Positions 5,851 to 9,917 of a DNA stretch of 9,917 nucleotides are shown here, piece by piece. Location: NCBI GenBank assembly GCA_013153335.1, contig JAADEP010000059.1:1-9917 (forward strand). The letters are read 5' to 3'. The position numbers and the translations under genes are program-made. Within the stretch, counting starts at the first letter, position 1; each line of letters begins with the position of its first letter. The DNA comes from Chloroflexota bacterium. Its GTDB lineage: Bacteria; Chloroflexota; Anaerolineae; Anaerolineales; DRMV01. The notes beneath the pieces are model-generated. The model saw only the letters and a program-made list of their open reading frames with translations, had not been told where the DNA came from and did no database searches.

Positions 5851-5896
5851 TCGCCGCGCGTCTATCCGCATATAAAAAAGGCTGTCCGTCCGTTTA

Positions 5897-5905
5897 TGGT
5901 AAAAT
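5897..5905 (+). promoter_or_regulatory. Extended -10 promoter for the two-component operon
   Basis: TGGTAAAAT is an extended -10 element: TGn followed by TAAAAT, a 5/6 match. It sits in a locally A/T-rich stretch (5870-5920) of an otherwise GC-rich spacer. No good -35 box is visible at the usual distance, as is common for extended -10 promoters. Transcription would start near 5912, about 24 nt before the kinase start codon. Confidence 0.55.
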
Positions 5906-5935
5906 AGCTACATCTAAAAGCGTGCGCGAGGGCAC

Positions 5936-7378
5936 ATGGACGGCCTTTCACTTTCGTGGCTGGATCAGAACCAGCCTTTGTGGTGGTTTCTTTACGGATT
6001 GGTGTACTTTTTCCTAGGCAGTGCAATGTTTTTGGTGCGTGCAGGGCGGTTTTCCCGCCTGGCCTTAGCGCGCAGCGTGCCTTACCTGGCCGCTTTTGGC
6101 CTGCTCCACGGCCTCTACGCCTGGGGACACCTGTTCATCCCCCTCCAAGCTCCCTATTTGGTTTACCCGCTGCTGTTGTTTTCGCGCCTCTGGCAGGTGA
6201 TCTTGCTGGCGGCCTCGTTCGGGATGCTCTTCCTGTTTGGCGCGCGGCTGATCCCCACCGAAGTGCTGAACGAGCGCTGGCGACGCCTGGGCGGTGCGGT
6301 CTTCGTCACCCTGGGTCTGCTCTGGATGCTGACCGCAGCCATCACGCGCACCGACTGGCTCCACCTCATCCAAAGCTGGGACGTGCAAACCCGGTATTGG
6401 CTTGGCATGCCGGCCAGTTTCATCGCGGCACTAGGCCTGTGGTACCACGCCCAGCGACACATCCGCCCGCTGCAAGTCAACCACATCTACCGGATGTTGC
6501 AGATCGCGGGCGTGTCGATCTTCGGGTTCGGCCTGGTGATCACCCTGGCTGGCCCGCCCGCGCCGGTGCTCCTGAACCGCTGGATCAACCGCGAACAATG
6601 GCTGCTCTGGCTGCACTTCCCACCTGAAATTGTGCTCACCCTCTTGGGGATGGGCATGACCGTCGGGCTGGTGCGCGGGATGGAGATCTTCGTGGTGGAA
6701 ACCCAGCGCCTGCTCAGCCACATGGAGCTGCTTAACGTGCAGTCCCAAGAGCGGGAGCGCATCGCGCGCGAATTGCACGACGGCGCGCTGCAGCAAGTGT
6801 ACGCGGCCGGCTTGCTGGCCCGCGCGCTGCTCCGCCGCGTGCCGCGGGAGCTTCAGCCCGAGATCGAACGCATTGTGCATTCGCTCGATACCGCGACCGC
6901 GGAGATGCGCCGCCTATTGCAAGAAAGCACGCCCGAGTTGCGCAACGCGGACCTCGCGGGCTTGCTGCGCAATCTGGTGCAAGAGGCGCAACACATCTCT
7001 GGCACGGAAATCCGCTTGACCATCGAGGGCCCGCTGCCGCCCATGGAGCCCAAGCGCCTGGTTCATATTTTGGCGTTTGTGCGCGAAGCCCTGTCCAACG
7101 CGATTCGGCACGCGCAATCGCCATATATCGACGTGCGCGCGTACCGTCGTGCGGAAGAGCTCATCCTGGAAGTGCAGGACTATGGCCGAGGCCTGCCCGA
7201 GCACCTCACGCCGGGCTTTGGCCTCAACAACATGCACGACCGCGCCCTGCTCTTGGGCGGACGGATGGAATTGGAATCGGTCCCGAACCAGGGGACTCGG
7301 GTCATTCTGCACCTTCCCCTGGCGCTGCATGCGACGGTACCGACGGAATTGAGTTCAACCCAAGGAGCCAAGTTATGA
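5936..7378 (+). CDS. Membrane sensor histidine kinase, NarL/LiaS-type (HisKA_3 + HATPase_c)
   Basis: The product has 480 residues. The N-terminal 250 contain about seven hydrophobic segments (roughly 15-34, 48-66, 84-103, 119-136, 156-171, 188-206, 228-248) joined by short loops, with no large extracellular domain. The signal is therefore probably sensed within or near the membrane. A linker helix leads to the HisKA_3 dimerisation motif ERERIARELHDGALQQ, with phospho-acceptor His281. The ATPase domain shows the N box EALSNAIRHA (384-393, Asn388), the G1 box DYGRGL (415-420), GFGLNNMHDRA (427-437) and a closing GTRVILHLPL. All catalytic motifs look intact. The start has only a weak GAGGG site 3-4 nt upstream, so it is less certain than others. 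The stop overlaps the regulator start (ATGA), so the pair is translationally coupled. The stimulus is unknown. Confidence 0.92.
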   Translation: MDGLSLSWLDQNQPLWWFLYGLVYFFLGSAMFLVRAGRFSRLALARSVPYLAAFGLLHGLYAWGHLFIPLQAPYLVYPLLLFSRLWQVILLAASFGMLFLFGARLIPTEVLNERWRRLGGAVFVTLGLLWMLTAAITRTDWLHLIQSWDVQTRYWLGMPASFIAALGLWYHAQRHIRPLQVNHIYRMLQIAGVSIFGFGLVITLAGPPAPVLLNRWINREQWLLWLHFPPEIVLTLLGMGMTVGLVRGMEIFVVETQRLLSHMELLNVQSQERERIARELHDGALQQVYAAGLLARALLRRVPRELQPEIERIVHSLDTATAEMRRLLQESTPELRNADLAGLLRNLVQEAQHISGTEIRLTIEGPLPPMEPKRLVHILAFVREALSNAIRHAQSPYIDVRAYRRAEELILEVQDYGRGLPEHLTPGFGLNNMHDRALLLGGRMELESVPNQGTRVILHLPLALHATVPTELSSTQGAKL

Positions 7379-8046
7379 CGCTGCGTATTCTTTTGGTGGA
7401 TGACCACGAGATCGTCCGTGTAGGCCTGAAAGCGCTTTTGGAGGCCGAGCCGGATTTGGAGGTGGTTGCGGAGGCCGATACGGCCCAAGCCGCGGTCGAA
7501 CAATATTTGCTCCACCGGCCCGACATCGCGGTGATCGACCTGCGCCTGCCCGACGACAGCGGTCTTGAAGCCGCACGGCGCATCCGTGAACGCTATCCGG
7601 ACGCGCGGATTATCCTGCTCACCTCCTTCGTCAACGAGGCGTTCATCGCGCAAGCGTTGCGCGTCGGGGTTCAGGCTTATGTGCTCAAAGAGGTCGCGAG
7701 CGACGAGCTCATCAAGGCCATCCGCGAAGTCGGGCAAGGTCGCGTGTTGTTCGACATCAACGCGGCCGGCAGCCTGCTGGCTCACGCGGACACCCAAAGC
7801 GGCACGCAGCACACGCCCTTCGAAGGCCTTTCACCGCGCGAAATGGAGGTGCTCGCGCTGGTCGCGCAAGGCTTGAGCAACCGCGAGATCGGACGACGCC
7901 TGCGCCTCAGCGAGGGCACCGTGCGCAATTATGTGAGCGCAATTATCGAGAAGCTGGGGCTGCGCAACCGGGTCGAACTCGCGACCTACGCGGTCAAACA
8001 CCGTATTCAGGATTGGGTTCCGTACCTGGGCAAAGAACATCGCTAG
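7375..8046 (+). CDS. LuxR/NarL-family response regulator (REC + HTH)
   Basis: The product has 223 residues. The receiver domain covers 1-120, with the acidic pair Asp9-Asp10, phospho-acceptor Asp55 in VIDLRLPDDSG, switch Thr83 and conserved Lys105. A LuxR-type helix-turn-helix covers about 151-210, with LSPREMEVLALVAQGLSNRE and the recognition-helix region GTVRNYVSAIIEKL. It is a DNA-binding transcription regulator phosphorylated by a HisKA_3 kinase, almost certainly the product of the overlapping upstream gene. AAGGAG (7362-7367) lies 7 nt before ATG. The architecture is that of LiaR/VraR/DesR-type regulators, many of which answer to cell-envelope stress. Whether this one does is inference from context. 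The next gene follows after 45 nt. Confidence 0.95.
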   Translation: MTLRILLVDDHEIVRVGLKALLEAEPDLEVVAEADTAQAAVEQYLLHRPDIAVIDLRLPDDSGLEAARRIRERYPDARIILLTSFVNEAFIAQALRVGVQAYVLKEVASDELIKAIREVGQGRVLFDINAAGSLLAHADTQSGTQHTPFEGLSPREMEVLALVAQGLSNREIGRRLRLSEGTVRNYVSAIIEKLGLRNRVELATYAVKHRIQDWVPYLGKEHR

Positions 8047-8091
8047 ACCCAGGCACAACGGGCCGTCATCACGCGCATCGAGGAGCGAACC

Positions 8092-9057
8092 ATGTCCCGC
8101 GTAGGGTCCACGACGTCGCAAGGTTGGAATTGGAAGGCGTGCATCGTGCGCTGTTTTCTCATCGGCCTGGCCGTGGGACTTGGCGCGAGCCTGGGGCTGC
8201 TCATCCTGGGCCCGATTTTGTCAAACCGCCTCGCCGAGGCGCAGAAGCAGAAAACGCCCCCCGCGACCGTACCCCAGCCCGCGGCGATGGCATCCCCCAC
8301 GCTGCCGTTGCCCCCGTCGCCAATGGCGACCCCCACGGCCCCGCCGAGCGCGACGCCGACCCATTCTCCCACGTCGCCGCCACCAACGCCGACCCCACCT
8401 GCGACGCCAACGGCCTTGAGCCCCTCGGCCACCCCAACAACCGCGCCGACTATGCCGCCGCCCATGGGTTACCCACCGACGCCCATCCCCTACGCCTGTG
8501 GCGCCCGGGCTGAGGAACTCGTCCTTAAGATGCAGCCGGTCACCCACGAAGACGAGGCTCTGGCCAAGGCCGGGGTCGTAGTGCTATGCGCCATCCGCGA
8601 CAACCGCTGGGACGTGGTCGCCAGCTACGCGCACCCCGACCGGGGCGACTTGCGCTTTTCGCCCGATGTCTACCTCAGTCCTGAGGATTTGAGCTTTCCG
8701 GCCGATCTGGTGCCCGGGCTGCCCACCGACAATACGGTCTACACGTGGGGCACCATGCCGGGCTCGGGGATGCCCATCCGCATGACCTTCCGCGAATATG
8801 TGCAGGCCTACGTGTACGACGGGCCGTACTGGGAGAGCGCGCAGCCCGGACTCGACGTGCGCCGAGGCGCGGGCACGGTTCCAGATAATCACGCGACCTT
8901 CTACCCCGGTTCGCGCGTGGTGGAGTTCTACCTGCCCCCCAGCGAGCCTGGCGGCCTCGACTGGCGAAGTTTGCGTCTGGTCTTTGTGCCGCTGCATCCT
9001 GACACGCGCACGATGTGGCGCTTGGTCGCCATCACCCACGACGCGTGGACGCCCTGA
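8092..9057 (+). CDS. Membrane-anchored protein with Pro/Thr-rich linker and extracytoplasmic C-terminal domain, unknown function
   Basis: The product has 321 residues. Residues 17-45 form one transmembrane segment after a short N-terminus. Residues 55-132 are a low-complexity linker of Pro, Thr, Ala and Ser with repeated PTPP/ATPT units, a probable extended stalk outside the membrane and possible O-glycosylation region. The C-terminal domain (about 134-321) is ordinary folded-type sequence. Its motifs include HPDRGDLRFSP, YTWGTMPGSG, FREYVQAYVYD, VVEFYLPP, GLDWRSLRLVF and a terminal HDAWTP. From memory these resemble an uncharacterised domain of secreted or anchored proteins in Firmicutes ending in a WTI-like tail. 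I can attach neither a name nor a function. GAGGAG (8080-8085) lies 6 nt before ATG. Its position behind the two-component pair suggests co-expression, perhaps as an accessory or target. Confidence 0.85.
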   Translation: MSRVGSTTSQGWNWKACIVRCFLIGLAVGLGASLGLLILGPILSNRLAEAQKQKTPPATVPQPAAMASPTLPLPPSPMATPTAPPSATPTHSPTSPPPTPTPPATPTALSPSATPTTAPTMPPPMGYPPTPIPYACGARAEELVLKMQPVTHEDEALAKAGVVVLCAIRDNRWDVVASYAHPDRGDLRFSPDVYLSPEDLSFPADLVPGLPTDNTVYTWGTMPGSGMPIRMTFREYVQAYVYDGPYWESAQPGLDVRRGAGTVPDNHATFYPGSRVVEFYLPPSEPGGLDWRSLRLVFVPLHPDTRTMWRLVAITHDAWTP

Positions 9058-9072
9058 GGAGCGATCCGAACC

Positions 9073-9917
9073 ATGCCCGTGCCGTGGGGGTTGTATCAAC
9101 CGGTATATCGGAAGGCCCTCGCGTGGCAGGATCGCCGCCGTTTGCGCGCGCTTCACCAACGGCTGCGCGCGGCCACCCGACCAGCCCAGGGCCCGCCCGT
9201 TTGGTTTTTCAACGCGTCAGCCCGTCTTTGGGGCTTGAGTCAAAACGCCGCGTTCCAGTGGCTTACGGCCTGGAGCTTGCGGCTTCAAGGCGTGGCGGTG
9301 CGGCCCTGGGTGTGCGAGGCAGGCCTGCCGCAATGTGTGTTGGCCGCGGCCGAGAGCCAGGGCCAGCGTCCGCCACCGTGCCGGATGTGCCGTGCCCAGT
9401 CCGACCGCCTTTATCCCGCTTCAGACTGGCCGCGCGGGGGCTTTAAGCCCCTTCCCCCCGGGGAATTGGAACCAGCCCTCGCAACGCTGCCGCTCGAAGC
9501 CCTGTTGCAGTTTCGCTGGGAAGGACTGCCTTTAGGCGAGCTGATCACCCCCTCGCTCCGCTGGGCCCTGCGGCGCCACCACCTTCCGGATACGCCCGAG
9601 GTCCGTGCGCTCGCGCGTGCGTTTCTGCACGGCGCGTGGACCATAGCACGCACGGTGCGAGCGCATCTGGCCCGCGAACAGCCCCGCGCGGTGGTGGTGT
9701 TCAACGGCCAGTTCTACCCCGAAGCCACAATGGCGTACCTCGCCCGGCAAGCCGGCATCCCCACCATTACCCATGAGGTCGGCATGCGGCCGCTCACCGC
9801 ATTTTTCACCCACGGCGAAGCTACGGCCTACCCCATCGACATCCCCGAAGATTTCGAGCTCACGCCCGAACAAGAGGCTCGGCTCCATGCGTACTTGAGT
9901 CGTCGCTTCCAGGGCGA
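9073..9917 (+). CDS. Probable capsule/surface polysaccharide biosynthesis protein (3' end truncated by window edge)
   Basis: The frame is open from ATG at 9073 to the window edge (281 codons and 2 bases), with GAGGAG (9056-9061) 11 nt upstream, overlapping the stop codon of the preceding gene. There is no signal peptide or membrane helix, so it should be cytoplasmic. Visible features are VWFFNASARLWGLSQNA near residue 43, Cys81, Cys88 and a CRMC motif (103-106) before a SDRLYP segment. Then comes VVVFNGQFYPEATMAYLARQAGIPTITHEVGM (split here at 207-222 and 223-238) and FFTHGEATAY (245-254). The 'FNG...A..A...GIP...HE.G...HG' pattern is typical, as I recall it, of capsule-type glycosyltransferase-like proteins with a GT-B fold. 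Substrate and product are unknown. The missing C-terminal half would hold the nucleotide-sugar site. A more distant glycosyltransferase is the main alternative. Confidence 0.65.
   Translation, partial: MPVPWGLYQPVYRKALAWQDRRRLRALHQRLRAATRPAQGPPVWFFNASARLWGLSQNAAFQWLTAWSLRLQGVAVRPWVCEAGLPQCVLAAAESQGQRPPPCRMCRAQSDRLYPASDWPRGGFKPLPPGELEPALATLPLEALLQFRWEGLPLGELITPSLRWALRRHHLPDTPEVRALARAFLHGAWTIARTVRAHLAREQPRAVVVFNGQFYPEATMAYLARQAGIPTITHEVGMRPLTAFFTHGEATAYPIDIPEDFELTPEQEARLHAYLSRRFQG

Noticed and set aside
8330..8480. Tandem DNA repeat or CRISPR-like array in the Pro/Thr region
   Set aside because: The repetition comes from the low-complexity Pro/Thr/Ala codons of the linker; there is no constant repeat with unique spacers.

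Overview
The window looks like a chromosomal segment of a GC-rich bacterium, most likely a member of the Chloroflexota (Anaerolineae-like). The clues are the pairing of arginine genes with a LysW carrier protein, a membrane-anchored protein with a long Pro/Thr/Ala linker, and general codon use. The phylum call is an inference from gene content and was not tested by any search. No tRNA, rRNA, CRISPR array or insertion sequence was seen.

Left edge (1-1423, minus strand): a 5'-complete but truncated gene that stays open for 474 codons and runs off the window. It encodes a membrane-anchored, extremely tryptophan-rich protein with loosely repeated modules and no recognised function. A divergent intergenic region follows (1424-1811).

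Centre (about 1587-5752, plus strand): an arginine operon, argG-argH-lysW-lysX/argX. ArgG and ArgH perform the last two steps of arginine synthesis. LysW and the LysX/ArgX ligase begin the carrier-protein route, in which the amino group of glutamate (or alpha-aminoadipate) is protected by attachment to the C-terminal Glu of LysW. Finding them together suggests ornithine/arginine synthesis by the LysW route. In front of argG lies what reads as a complete arginine attenuator: a sigma70-type promoter, a 20-codon leader ORF with seven Arg codons (MNGQVLRARRPRRPKRTARP), mutually exclusive RNA pairings, and a strong intrinsic terminator 45 nt before the argG start codon. This is the most interesting signal in the window. 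The lysW-lysX gap contains two strong hairpins.

Right part (5753-9917, plus strand): two GC-rich palindromes and an extended -10 promoter precede a two-component system. It comprises a seven-helix membrane NarL-type histidine kinase and a LuxR/NarL response regulator overlapping by ATGA. After it come a membrane-anchored Pro/Thr-linker protein with a conserved-looking C-terminal domain, then a truncated gene resembling capsule/surface polysaccharide biosynthesis proteins. Tight spacing suggests these four genes are co-transcribed and may concern the cell envelope.
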